A stretch of DNA of 15,625 bases from contig PMBV01000146.1 of the NCBI GenBank assembly GCA_003153055.1, positions 39,228 to 54,852 on the forward strand, written 5' to 3'. Under the pieces are notes generated by a model that was given only the letters and a program-made list of their open reading frames with translations, had not been told where the DNA came from and searched no databases. This DNA comes from Myxococcales bacterium (GTDB lineage Bacteria; Myxococcota; Myxococcia; Myxococcales; Myxococcaceae). Made by a program: the position numbers and the translations under genes. Below, one piece after another: positions 1-6,713 of the stretch. Every line of letters starts with the position of its first letter. Positions within the stretch are counted from its first letter, which is position 1.

Positions 1-1047
1 TGCACCGCCGGCGGCGCCTACGTGCCTGCGATGAGTGACGAGAGCATCATCGTGAAGAACCAAGGCACCATCTTCCTCGGTGGGCCTCCGCTGGTGCGGG
101 CGGCTACCGGAGAGATCGTCTCGGCCGAAGACCTCGGCGGCGGCGACGTGCACACCCGCCTGTCCGGAGTCGTCGATCACCTGGCCCAGAACGACCTCCA
201 CGCCTTGGCCATCGCTCGCCGCCTGGTGCAGAACCTCAACGTCGCCAAGGCCCCTCAGCTCGTGCTCCGGCCACCCGTCGAGCCCAGGTTCCCCGCCGAC
301 GAGCTCTACGGCATCATTCCCACCGACACCAAGCGGCCCTTCGACGTGAGGGAGATCATCGCTCGCCTGGTGGACGCCTCGGACTTCGACGAGTTCAAGC
401 CGCGCTTCGGCACCACGCTGGTCACCGGCTTCGCCCACCTCTACGGCATGCCGGTGGGCATCTTGGCCAACAATGGCATCCTCTTCTCGGAGAGCGCGCT
501 CAAGGGCGCCCACTTCATCGAGCTGTGTTGCCAGCGCCGAATTCCTCTCATCTTTCTACAGAACATCACCGGCTTCATGGTTGGAAAGAAGTACGAGAAC
601 GAGGGCATCGCCAAGCATGGCGCGAAGATGGTGACCGCCGTGTCGACCGCGCGGGTGCCCAAGCTGACCGTCATCATCGGTGGCTCCTTCGGCGCGGGGA
701 ACTACGGCATGTGCGGCCGAGCCTACGGGCCCCGCTTCCTGTGGATGTGGCCCAACGCGCGCATCTCGGTGATGGGTGGAGACCAGGCCGCCAGCGTGCT
801 CGCCACCGTGAAGCGGGAGGGCATCGAGGGCAAGGGCGGCCAGTGGTCCAGCGAGGACGAAGAGACCTTCAAGGCACCCATCCGCACCCAGTATGAGACC
901 CAGGGCCACCCGTACTACGCCACGGCCCGCCTGTGGGACGACGGCATCATCGACCCGGCCGACACGCGCCTGTGCCTGGCGCTCGGGCTGTCGGCCGCCC
1001 TCAACGCACCCATCGAAGAGACCACCTTCGGCGTTTTCCGGATGTAG
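1..1047 (+). CDS. liuB: Methylcrotonyl-CoA carboxylase, carboxyltransferase (beta) subunit, 5'-truncated by the window
   Basis: This subunit moves the carboxyl group from carboxybiotin to 3-methylcrotonyl-CoA, giving 3-methylglutaconyl-CoA in leucine/isovalerate breakdown in the cytoplasm. The frame is open from base 1 (it reads [14 protein letters not shown]), so the real start lies upstream. 348 residues are visible against about 535 for the family, so roughly the N-terminal third is missing. Family hallmarks include [17 protein letters not shown] and [12 protein letters not shown] near the left edge, [20 protein letters not shown] with [11 protein letters not shown] in the C-terminal crotonase-like half, and the typical ending [11 protein letters not shown] ... 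FGVFRM. These fit the methylcrotonyl-specific beta chains better than propionyl- or acetyl-CoA carboxylases. Only 6 nt separate its stop from liuD, so the two subunits are surely co-transcribed. Geranyl-CoA carboxylase is a less likely alternative. Confidence 0.94.
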   Translation, partial: CTAGGAYVPAMSDESIIVKNQGTIFLGGPPLVRAATGEIVSAEDLGGGDVHTRLSGVVDHLAQNDLHALAIARRLVQNLNVAKAPQLVLRPPVEPRFPADELYGIIPTDTKRPFDVREIIARLVDASDFDEFKPRFGTTLVTGFAHLYGMPVGILANNGILFSESALKGAHFIELCCQRRIPLIFLQNITGFMVGKKYENEGIAKHGAKMVTAVSTARVPKLTVIIGGSFGAGNYGMCGRAYGPRFLWMWPNARISVMGGDQAASVLATVKREGIEGKGGQWSSEDEETFKAPIRTQYETQGHPYYATARLWDDGIIDPADTRLCLALGLSAALNAPIEETTFGVFRM

Positions 1048-1053
1048 AGGCCC

Positions 1054-3078
1054 ATGTTCGACACCATCCTCATCGCCAACCGTGGAGAGATCGCCTGCCG
1101 CGTCGCTACGACCGCGCGCCGGCTGGGCGTGCGCACCGTGGCGGTTTACTCCGACGCGGACCAAGGCTCGAAGCACGTGGAGGCGTGTGACGAGGCCGTG
1201 CACCTCGGACGCTCCGCCGCCCGCGAGAGCTACCTCGCCATCGACAAGCTCATCGCCGCGGCCCACGCCACCAGCGCCCGCGCCATTCACCCGGGCTACG
1301 GCTTCCTCTCAGAGAACCGGGCCTTCGCTCAGCGCTGCGTCGACGAGGGGCTCGTCTTCATCGGGCCACCTCCCCAGGCCATCGCCGCCATGGGCAACAA
1401 GAGCGCGGCCAAGGCGCTGATGGCGAAGGCCAAGGTGCCGCTGGTGCCCGGGTACCACGGCGCCGAGCAAGCGCCTGGTGTGCTTCGTGCCGAGGCCCAG
1501 CGGCTGGGCTTCCCGCTCCTCATCAAGGCGTCGTCGGGCGGAGGCGGCAAGGGCATGCGGGTGGTCGAGCGCCTCGAGGACTTCGCCGCGGCGCTGGAGT
1601 CTTGCCAGCGAGAAGCACAGGGCGCGTTCGGTGACGCGTCGGTGCTGCTCGAGCGGTACCTCACCCGCCCCCGACACATCGAGGTGCAGATCTTCGCCGA
1701 CGCCCACGGGGGCTGCGTGCACCTGTTCGAGCGCGACTGCTCAGCCCAGCGGCGGCACCAGAAGGTCCTCGAAGAAGCCCCCGCGCCGGGAATGACTCGG
1801 GAGCGACGACAGGCGATGGGGGAAGCGGCCGTCGCCGCGGCCCGGGCGGTCGGCTACGTCGGTGCAGGAACGGTGGAGTTCATCGTCGAGGGCGACGCGT
1901 TCTACTTCATGGAGATGAACACCCGTCTTCAGGTCGAGCACCCGGTGACCGAGATGATCACCGGCTTCGACCTGGTGGAGTGGCAGCTCAGGGTGGCGTG
2001 GGGCGAGCGACTCCCCGTGCAACAGGACGACGTGCGCCTCCGGGGCCACGCCATCGAGGCGCGGATCTACGCCGAGAACCCGGAGAAGGGGTTCTTGCCT
2101 TCGACCGGAACGCTGACGCACCTGCGCTTTCCCGAGCACGTGGCCTTCGCTCGGCACCTCCTGCCTGACGCGCCCACCCCCGCGGCGGTGCGGGTCGACT
2201 CGGGCGTGCGGCCCCTCGACGAGATCAGCCCTCACTATGATCCGATGATCGCCAAGCTCATCGTCTGGGGAGAGAATCGGGAGCAGGCCCGCCATCGCCT
2301 CAACGAGGCCCTGGGACAGACGCAGATCGTCGGAGTGGCTACCAACGTCGCGTTCCTCCGAAGGCTCATCGCGCTCGAGGCCTTCGCCCAGGGCCAGCTC
2401 GACACGGGCCTCATTCCTCGGAACCTCGAGACTCTGTGCCCTGCCCCAACGGAGCCGTCGAGCGCGACGCTGGCCCTCGCCTGCGCGGGCATTCTCCACG
2501 AGGAGAACACCAGCGCCGAGGCGAGCCATGACCCGTGGGCGGTGAGGTCGGGCTGGCGACTGAACCGTGACTCCCAGAGGAACCTGCCGTTCAAGGCGAC
2601 CTCGGGGCCGGCCGATGTGCGGCTCACGTACGGTCGAACCGGGTACCTGATGAAGAGCTCGCGTGGAGAATGGCCGCTGGCCTTCAACGCCCGGGGCGCC
2701 GATGTGCAGATCATGCTGGGCGAGCAACCCGCCCGGGGCACGGTGGTGAGGGAGGGCGAGCGCATTCACGTCTTCGGGTTCGGTGAGCACGCGGTGCTCG
2801 AGCTGCTCGACCCGCTGGCTCACGCCGATGCCGACACCGGAAAGGGCGGACTCACCGCCCCGATGCCAGGGCGAGTGGTGGCGATCCTGGTGAAGGAGGG
2901 CGAGCCGGTGACGAAGGGCACGCCGCTGGTGGTGATGGAGGCGATGAAGATGGAGCACACCATCACCGCGCCGGCCGATGGCCAGGTCAAGGCGTGGCTG
3001 CAGCGGCCTGGCGATCAAGTGGCCGAGGGCACACTGCTGCTCGAGTTCCTGGCGGGAGCACCTGATGGGGCACGGTGA
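1054..3078 (+). CDS. liuD: Methylcrotonyl-CoA carboxylase, biotin carboxylase / biotin carrier (alpha) subunit
   Basis: 674 residues, the usual length for an MCC alpha chain. The protein carboxylates its own biotin using ATP and bicarbonate and hands the carboxyl group to the LiuB subunit. Domains in order: biotin carboxylase N-terminal domain (starts MFDTILIANRGEIACRV; HPGYGFLSEN near residue 80), ATP-grasp with the glycine loop SSGGGGKGMR at 160-169 and the signature EMNTRLQVEH at 287-296, biotin carboxylase C-terminal domain (HAIEARIYAENP, then a Gly-Phe-Leu-Pro-Ser turn), a poorly conserved linker of about 130 residues, and a biotinyl domain with EAMKM, in which Lys632 is the biotinylation site. 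The ATG lies 6 nt after the liuB stop with a modest purine tract before it. The last 14 nt overlap the start of the small membrane gene downstream. Propionyl-CoA carboxylase alpha is a near relative; the partner beta subunit argues for methylcrotonyl-CoA. Confidence 0.94.
   Translation: MFDTILIANRGEIACRVATTARRLGVRTVAVYSDADQGSKHVEACDEAVHLGRSAARESYLAIDKLIAAAHATSARAIHPGYGFLSENRAFAQRCVDEGLVFIGPPPQAIAAMGNKSAAKALMAKAKVPLVPGYHGAEQAPGVLRAEAQRLGFPLLIKASSGGGGKGMRVVERLEDFAAALESCQREAQGAFGDASVLLERYLTRPRHIEVQIFADAHGGCVHLFERDCSAQRRHQKVLEEAPAPGMTRERRQAMGEAAVAAARAVGYVGAGTVEFIVEGDAFYFMEMNTRLQVEHPVTEMITGFDLVEWQLRVAWGERLPVQQDDVRLRGHAIEARIYAENPEKGFLPSTGTLTHLRFPEHVAFARHLLPDAPTPAAVRVDSGVRPLDEISPHYDPMIAKLIVWGENREQARHRLNEALGQTQIVGVATNVAFLRRLIALEAFAQGQLDTGLIPRNLETLCPAPTEPSSATLALACAGILHEENTSAEASHDPWAVRSGWRLNRDSQRNLPFKATSGPADVRLTYGRTGYLMKSSRGEWPLAFNARGADVQIMLGEQPARGTVVREGERIHVFGFGEHAVLELLDPLAHADADTGKGGLTAPMPGRVVAILVKEGEPVTKGTPLVVMEAMKMEHTITAPADGQVKAWLQRPGDQVAEGTLLLEFLAGAPDGAR
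3054..3058 (+). promoter_or_regulatory. Ribosome binding site that sets the start of the small membrane gene
   Basis: GGGAG lies 6 nt before the ATG at 3065, inside the last codons of liuD. It favours 3065 over the upstream in-frame start at 2978, whose extra 29 residues are hydrophilic and Arg/Cys-rich and are simply the shifted frame of liuD. Confidence 0.6.
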
Positions 3079-3445
3079 GAATCACGGGCTGGTGGCCGCG
3101 GCGATCATCGCCGTGCTCTTCCAGCTCGTCGTCGCGCTGGCCTTGACCATCTGGGCGGCCATCGTCGCGCGCCGGCAGACCGGCAGGTGGTGGAGGCTGG
3201 CACCGATCCTCCCCATGGCGGGGGCGGGCCTGGGCTTCTTGGGTTTCGCGGTCGCCATCGGCCTCTTGGTCGGCGCGTTTCGGGGCGTCGGCCAGCTCGA
3301 CCCCGAGGAGAAGACCGCGGCGCTGGCGCATGACATCGGGCGCGCGATGATTCCCGCGTGGACCGGTCTCGCGGTCTCGGGGCTCTCGTTCGTCGTCAGC
3401 TTGGCCAGCAGTCTCGTGGGCTCGCTCCGCCGGCCGGGTCGATAG
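3065..3445 (+). CDS. Small integral membrane protein with three predicted helices (distant MotA/TolQ/ExbB resemblance)
   Basis: A 126-residue protein whose ATG overlaps the final 14 nt of liuD, preceded by a good ribosome binding site. Three hydrophobic stretches are visible: about 8-34, 46-73 and 94-119, with a charged loop (LDPEEKTAALAHDIG) between the second and third and an Arg-rich tail. The order of a Gly-rich helix (AGAGLGFLGFAVAIG), an AFRG-type turn, a short amphipathic stretch and a final helix beginning near IPAWTGLAVSG recalls the core of TolQ/ExbB/MotA proton-channel subunits. That is only a pattern resemblance in a protein about half their length, and no partner TolR/ExbD-like gene is nearby. 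Coupling to the carboxylase operon suggests co-expression, not a known shared function. It could equally be an unclassified small membrane protein. Confidence 0.7.
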   Translation: MGHGENHGLVAAAIIAVLFQLVVALALTIWAAIVARRQTGRWWRLAPILPMAGAGLGFLGFAVAIGLLVGAFRGVGQLDPEEKTAALAHDIGRAMIPAWTGLAVSGLSFVVSLASSLVGSLRRPGR

Positions 3446-3469
3446 GCGAGTCCAGCTTGGCGGACGGTA

Positions 3470-3491
3470 GACCCCAAGGACAGGCGGGGTC
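3470..3491. terminator. Possible weak bidirectional terminator between convergent genes
   Basis: The 65-bp gap between the convergent genes ending at 3445 and 3511 contains an inverted repeat GACCCC / GGGGTC (3470-3475 and 3486-3491) with a 10-nt loop. There is no T-tract on either side, so this is only a candidate placed where a terminator is expected. Confidence 0.3.
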
Positions 3492-3510
3492 GGCGTGCCC
3501 AAGCCTCAGC

Positions 3511-5385
3511 TCAGGGGCAGAGGGCTCCGCAGACATTGCTCCGGCAGCGCTGGGAAGCGCACTCGTGGTCGTCCGCGCAGGGGGTGCCGGGCGGCCCGGG
3601 GGGGACACACCTCCCGACGAGGGCTCCGAGACCGGCATCGAAGCCACCATCTTGGTCGCAGCGACCCATGGAGCAGTACCCGGCGCACTGCCCTCCCATG
3701 GCGCCGAGGTCGGTGCACGTTCCAGCAATACAGGTGAGGCCTGACTCACAGACAGGCGAGGGGAGCGCAGCGATGCACGGCTGGTCCTTCTTCCCCGGGA
3801 CGAGGCAGCGGTAGGCTCCGGCCGTGACCTGGGTGCAGGTGGCTCCCGTCACGCAGGGGATGCCGGCTGGGTCACACGCCAAGTTGGCGGCGAGCCGCGG
3901 CTGGCACCTGGGGGAAGTGCCGGCCATGCAGTAGTGCTCGGGCACGCAGTCGGAGTCCCTCGAGCAAGGCGTCCCGACGCCCATCGCCTGGCAGGTGCCG
4001 ACGTCAGACGAGTTGGGCAAGCCTCCGTCGAGGGCGCCGCAGCGCATTGCCGCGGGGCAGACCTGCGATTGGTAGCTCAAGGTGCACCAAGCACCGGAGG
4101 CCCCAGGCCCGCACGTGCCCGCGGTGACCCCAGCGTCGGGGAGCACCAATCCGCGACAGACCCCCGTGGCGCAGGTGATGACAGTCCCGCAGGGCTCACC
4201 CGCGTCTCTCTTCTGCCCGGAATCTGCGCAAACCTTCAAGGCGCCGTCACAGCTCCAGCTTGAGCACTGCTCGCTCGAGGTGCACGACGCCCCAGTAGCC
4301 TGGCGCTCCTTGCAGGTCCCGTCGCAGTACAGTCCCGAAGCGCATTGGGATGTGGATGAACATGAGCCCCCGCGCTGTCGAGGCGGGCTGCAGGCGCCGC
4401 TGATGCACAAGAGCCCGGTCGCGCACTCGCTGCCCGAGCAGACCTGTCCCTGGGTGGGCCTCGCCCGGCAGACCGAGCTCAGGCCCCCAGTCCCGACAAC
4501 GCAGTACAGGCCGTCGGCGCAGGAGCCAGTGCACGCTTGCCCTTCGCTCGGGAGGGCAACACAGGACGAGCCCGTGGGTGTCGCGGTACAGCTCGCCGAG
4601 CTTCCACATGCGAGGGACTCGGTGCTCTTGCATGGCGAACCGACCGGAATCGGGTTCTCACAGCGGGCGAACGTCGAGTTGCAGTGGAGCGGGGAGGTGC
4701 AGCTCCCGTTGGAGCACGGCATGTACAGGCCACCTCGGTCGACGCAGGTCGTCGGGCAAGTGTTGGTGGGGTCGCCGCACGTTCCTGTGACGCAATCGAG
4801 GCTCGTTTCGCAGCGTCCTCCGTCCGCGACCAGGGGTGTCCACGGGTCGCCGCAGCTCACGCTGGAGAGGGCGGTGCAGGTGGGCATCGCGGCGGAGAGC
4901 GAGGCCCGGCAGGCGACCGAAGCATCGAGATTGTACGCCACTCCACCCTTCTCGACCGAGCGAGCGATATCGACGCAAATCCAGGCGAGGTGGTCATCGC
5001 AGGCGGCCACGCTCACTGCTTGGCCAAAGCAATTGGTGAGGTACAAGCAGTCCTGGTGGATGAGCTCCTGACAGTCGGACAGCACCGTGATGTCCCTGAC
5101 CGCTCCGCCGTCGCTGATGATCCCGCCGTCGCCGGTGCTCCCGCCGTCGCCGGTGCTCCCGCCGTCGCTGGTGCTCCCGCCGTCGCCGGTGCTCCCGCCG
5201 TCGCCGGTGTTCCCGCCGTCGCCCGACGAGCCTCCGCCTGGCTTCGCGTACGCCACGCACACGTGGGGCGTCGGGTCGCACCAGTTGGGGGTGGCGCAGT
5301 CAGAATCACTCGTACAGTCCCGCAGGGGACGACACTGGGTGAGCGCGAAGAGTACGAGACCAAGCCAGGGAGCGACCGACCTCAT
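3511..5385 (-). CDS. Very cysteine-rich secreted protein or lipoprotein with a Gly-Asp-Ser-Thr linker
   Basis: 624 residues from the chosen ATG. The start at 5385 is preferred over upstream in-frame codons because GGAGG lies 5 nt before it and it opens directly on a short signal sequence (MRSVAPWLGLVLFALTQC). Cys18 could be lipidated, although LTQC is not a canonical lipobox, so plain secretion is also possible. A small cysteine cluster (DCTSDSDC...C...C) follows, then a linker of GDGGST-type repeats at about residues 50-93, then a long body of repeated units of the form G-x2-C-x(4-6)-C-x2-GL-x-C-x2-G-x-C, about 25-35 residues each. I count 71 cysteines, about 11 percent of residues. This spacing resembles the Dickkopf-type or EGF-like cysteine-rich modules common in predicted myxobacterial surface proteins and points to many disulfides outside the cytoplasm. 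Function is unknown; surface binding or adhesion is only an inference. It stands alone, convergent with the carboxylase operon. Confidence 0.88.
   Translation of the reverse strand: MRSVAPWLGLVLFALTQCRPLRDCTSDSDCATPNWCDPTPHVCVAYAKPGGGSSGDGGNTGDGGSTGDGGSTSDGGSTGDGGSTGDGGIISDGGAVRDITVLSDCQELIHQDCLYLTNCFGQAVSVAACDDHLAWICVDIARSVEKGGVAYNLDASVACRASLSAAMPTCTALSSVSCGDPWTPLVADGGRCETSLDCVTGTCGDPTNTCPTTCVDRGGLYMPCSNGSCTSPLHCNSTFARCENPIPVGSPCKSTESLACGSSASCTATPTGSSCVALPSEGQACTGSCADGLYCVVGTGGLSSVCRARPTQGQVCSGSECATGLLCISGACSPPRQRGGSCSSTSQCASGLYCDGTCKERQATGASCTSSEQCSSWSCDGALKVCADSGQKRDAGEPCGTVITCATGVCRGLVLPDAGVTAGTCGPGASGAWCTLSYQSQVCPAAMRCGALDGGLPNSSDVGTCQAMGVGTPCSRDSDCVPEHYCMAGTSPRCQPRLAANLACDPAGIPCVTGATCTQVTAGAYRCLVPGKKDQPCIAALPSPVCESGLTCIAGTCTDLGAMGGQCAGYCSMGRCDQDGGFDAGLGALVGRCVPPGPPGTPCADDHECASQRCRSNVCGALCP
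5121..5223 (-). repeat. 18-bp in-frame tandem repeat encoding the Gly/Asp/Ser/Thr linker
   Basis: Five full copies (5121-5210) plus a partial sixth of the unit TCCCGCCGTCGCCGGTGC, read on the plus strand. The third copy carries GCTG and the fifth GTGT as single-base variants, and a degenerate copy lies just to the left (5103-5120). On the coding strand each unit is six codons of Gly-Asp-Gly-Gly-Ser-Thr type, so gain or loss of a unit keeps the frame and only changes linker length. Confidence 0.92.
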
Positions 5386-5390
5386 CTGTT

Positions 5391-5395
5391 CCTCC
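5391..5395 (-). promoter_or_regulatory. Shine-Dalgarno GGAGG of the cysteine-rich protein
   Basis: On the minus strand GGAGG ends 5 nt before the ATG at 5385. It lies inside the alternative longer reading (ATGGAGGAACAGATG), which marks the upstream ATG at 5397 as the less likely start. Confidence 0.7.
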
Positions 5396-5536
5396 ATCGT
5401 AGATACTGGGGGCAACACGATGACCGAGTTCGACGGTGGCGTCCACCGAATGCACGTCCTGGTGACAGCCCGAATTGGCGCTCAGAGTCAGTCTGTCAGG
5501 AAGTCCTTGAGGCCGGGGAGCGGCTCCACTGCGACG

Positions 5537-5557
5537 AATGGAAGCTGCTCTTCCATT
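5537..5557. repeat. Perfect 8-bp inverted repeat with 5-nt loop
   Basis: AATGGAAG (5537-5544), loop CTGCT, CTTCCATT (5550-5557). It could act as a hairpin in RNA from either strand or as a protein binding site upstream of the cysteine-rich gene. No T-tract follows it, so terminator function is not supported. Confidence 0.5.
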
Positions 5558-5639
5558 TGGCCCTCACCCCCGCCAGCCTCGGAGCTGGTGCCGCCACCAA
5601 CAGCCTTCTCGGCCCGAGGCCCTCACGTGTGCTCACCGC

Positions 5640-5699
5640 GGTCTCGGGTCGAGGCGCTGGCCAGACCGCCTCGAGGGAGGGCACCGGCCCCACCCTCGC
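5640..5699 (-). repeat. Dispersed intergenic repeat, copy 1
   Basis: Read on the minus strand: a 21-nt block (5699-5679), a 10-nt spacer, and a 29-nt block (5668-5640). The 29-nt block is identical to 13348-13376 on the plus strand, and the 21-nt block matches 13316-13336 at 20 of 21 positions. The first block can form a GGGC/GCCC hairpin with a 4-nt loop. The second is bounded by GGTCT/AGACC, and in this copy an 8-bp perfect stem TCGAGGCG/CGCCTCGA spans the spacer and second block. It lies 54 nt after the NmrA-type gene, in the same sense as that gene. Confidence 0.8.
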
Positions 5700-5732
5700 G
5701 GCCCAAGGCATACTCGTGGCGCCCTGCCCACT

Positions 5733-5757
5733 CTGAAGAGGCCGGACTGCTCTTCAG
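5733..5757 (-). terminator. Possible terminator hairpin overlapping the stop codon of the NmrA-type gene
   Basis: Perfect 8-bp stem CTGAAGAG / CTCTTCAG (5733-5740 and 5750-5757) with a 9-nt loop. On the minus strand the TGA stop (5756-5754) sits in the first arm. No U-tract follows, so it may be a weak terminator, an RNA-end stabiliser, or chance. Confidence 0.4.
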
Positions 5758-6626
5758 TGCTTGCCGAACGCAGCCGCATTGTCGCGCGCGAAGTCGCTGA
5801 TGCCCCGCGCCGCCTTGCCAGTGAGATCCTTCACGGACGCGGTGACCTGCGATTCCCAGCCCCGCGCGTACGAGGTGAAATAGTCCCGCAGCGAGACCTG
5901 GGTGTAGTCGTCGAGCCCCATCTTCGTGAGGCTCTCTACCATCGCAGACACTGGCACCGGCACGTACTTCACCGGCTTGCCGATCGCGTCTCCAATCGCA
6001 GACGCCACCTGATCGACACCGATGGCCGTCGGGCCCGTCAGCGTGTAGGTCTTGCCGACGTGCGGCTTAGGGTTCGCGAGGATCGCCGCGACGCTGGCGC
6101 CGATGTCGCGAACGTCGATCATAGGGAGCTTCGCGTCACCCATGGCCATGTAGATCGCGCCCTCCTCGGCCACTGATCGCGCCGCCATCATCAACAGGTT
6201 CTGCATGAAAAAGTGCGGCTTCACGATGGTGAACGGAAGGCCCGAGCCGGCGATCTCCGAGTCCGAGAGCGCGTGAAGACGACTGTTGAGGTTCGGGGCT
6301 TGGTGCGCCGCGCCGATCGCAGACATCCGCACCACGTGCTTGACCCCGCCGAGCCGCGCCGCCCACAGAGCATTGGAGGACTGGATCGGCGCGTTCGGTC
6401 CGGGCGCCGCGAGCAGCCACGCCACGTCAACGCCCTCGAACGCCCTTTCGACCGTGCGCAGCAGCGAGAGGTCTCCCACGCGCAGCTCGACGCCTTGATC
6501 CGCGAGCCCCTTGGCCTTGGCCTTGTCGCGAACGAGGCCGATCAGGCGGTGACCGGAGCCCTGGAGGGAGCGGATCACCGAGGACGAGACACTACCAGTG
6601 GCACCGGTCAGAAGGATTGTGGGCAT
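5754..6626 (-). CDS. NmrA-type NAD(P)-binding protein (atypical short-chain dehydrogenase family)
   Basis: 290 residues from the ATG at 6626, chosen because it opens directly on the Rossmann strand MPTILLTGATGSVSS; the longer frame begins at a TTG and adds 25 unconserved residues. The nucleotide-binding loop is TGATGSVS (residues 7-14), with Ser14 where the third Gly of GxxGxxG is usual. Other family marks are GDL after the third strand, VRMSAIGA near 99-106 and KPHFFMQNLL near 136-145, the NmrA-like counterpart of RPxxFMEN. The C-terminal tail (DFARDNAAAF) is common in bacterial members of the NAD(P)H-binding/quinone oxidoreductase-like group. No catalytic Tyr-x3-Lys pair is evident, so it may sense the cofactor or reduce an unknown substrate. 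It is the last of five co-directional genes, 87 nt after the beta-propeller gene. Its link to efflux is uncertain and it may have its own promoter. Confidence 0.9.
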   Translation of the reverse strand: MPTILLTGATGSVSSSVIRSLQGSGHRLIGLVRDKAKAKGLADQGVELRVGDLSLLRTVERAFEGVDVAWLLAAPGPNAPIQSSNALWAARLGGVKHVVRMSAIGAAHQAPNLNSRLHALSDSEIAGSGLPFTIVKPHFFMQNLLMMAARSVAEEGAIYMAMGDAKLPMIDVRDIGASVAAILANPKPHVGKTYTLTGPTAIGVDQVASAIGDAIGKPVKYVPVPVSAMVESLTKMGLDDYTQVSLRDYFTSYARGWESQVTASVKDLTGKAARGISDFARDNAAAFGKH

Positions 6627-6713
6627 AACGAGACCATCCGCCTGAGGATCCACCCGGCGCAAGCCCGCGTCCTGGAGCAGATTGTCCAATGGGTAGGCCA
6701 ATCCCTCACGAGA

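Larger units (their letters stand above)
5386..5753. other. 368-bp gene-free stretch with one copy of the dispersed repeat and two hairpins
   Basis: This stretch lies between the stop of the NmrA-type gene and the start of the cysteine-rich gene, both on the minus strand. Open frames crossing it have no ribosome binding site or recognisable protein and I treat them as chance. It holds repeat copy 1 (5640-5699), an 8-bp perfect hairpin at 5537-5557, and a second hairpin starting at the NmrA stop codon. The promoter of the cysteine-rich gene should be within about 150 bp of 5385, but I see no convincing -35/-10 pair. Confidence 0.7.

Noticed and set aside
556..1290. 244-codon minus-strand open frame over liuB and the liuB-liuD junction
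   Set aside because: It is antisense to two firmly identified genes and shows no recognisable protein features.
1741..3018. 425-codon open frame on the minus strand across liuD
   Set aside because: It lies wholly antisense to an unmistakable biotin carboxylase, is Arg/His/Leu-rich in the way of GC-rich shadow frames, and has no ribosome binding site or domain.
5121..5223. Tandem repeat considered as a CRISPR array
   Set aside because: The units are 18 bp, directly adjacent with no spacers, and in frame with a protein linker.
5640..5699. Repeat copies considered as insertion-sequence ends enclosing a composite element from 5640 to 13376
   Set aside because: No transposase or integrase gene lies between or beside them, there is no visible target duplication, and the enclosed genes are ordinary chromosomal ones. 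A composite element is therefore not supported.
4082..5736. Two long plus-strand open frames (329 and 399 codons) across the cysteine-rich gene
   Set aside because: They mirror the minus-strand gene, which has a signal sequence, a strong ribosome binding site and regular cysteine spacing. The plus frames only echo the tandem repeat as Pro- or Ala-rich runs.
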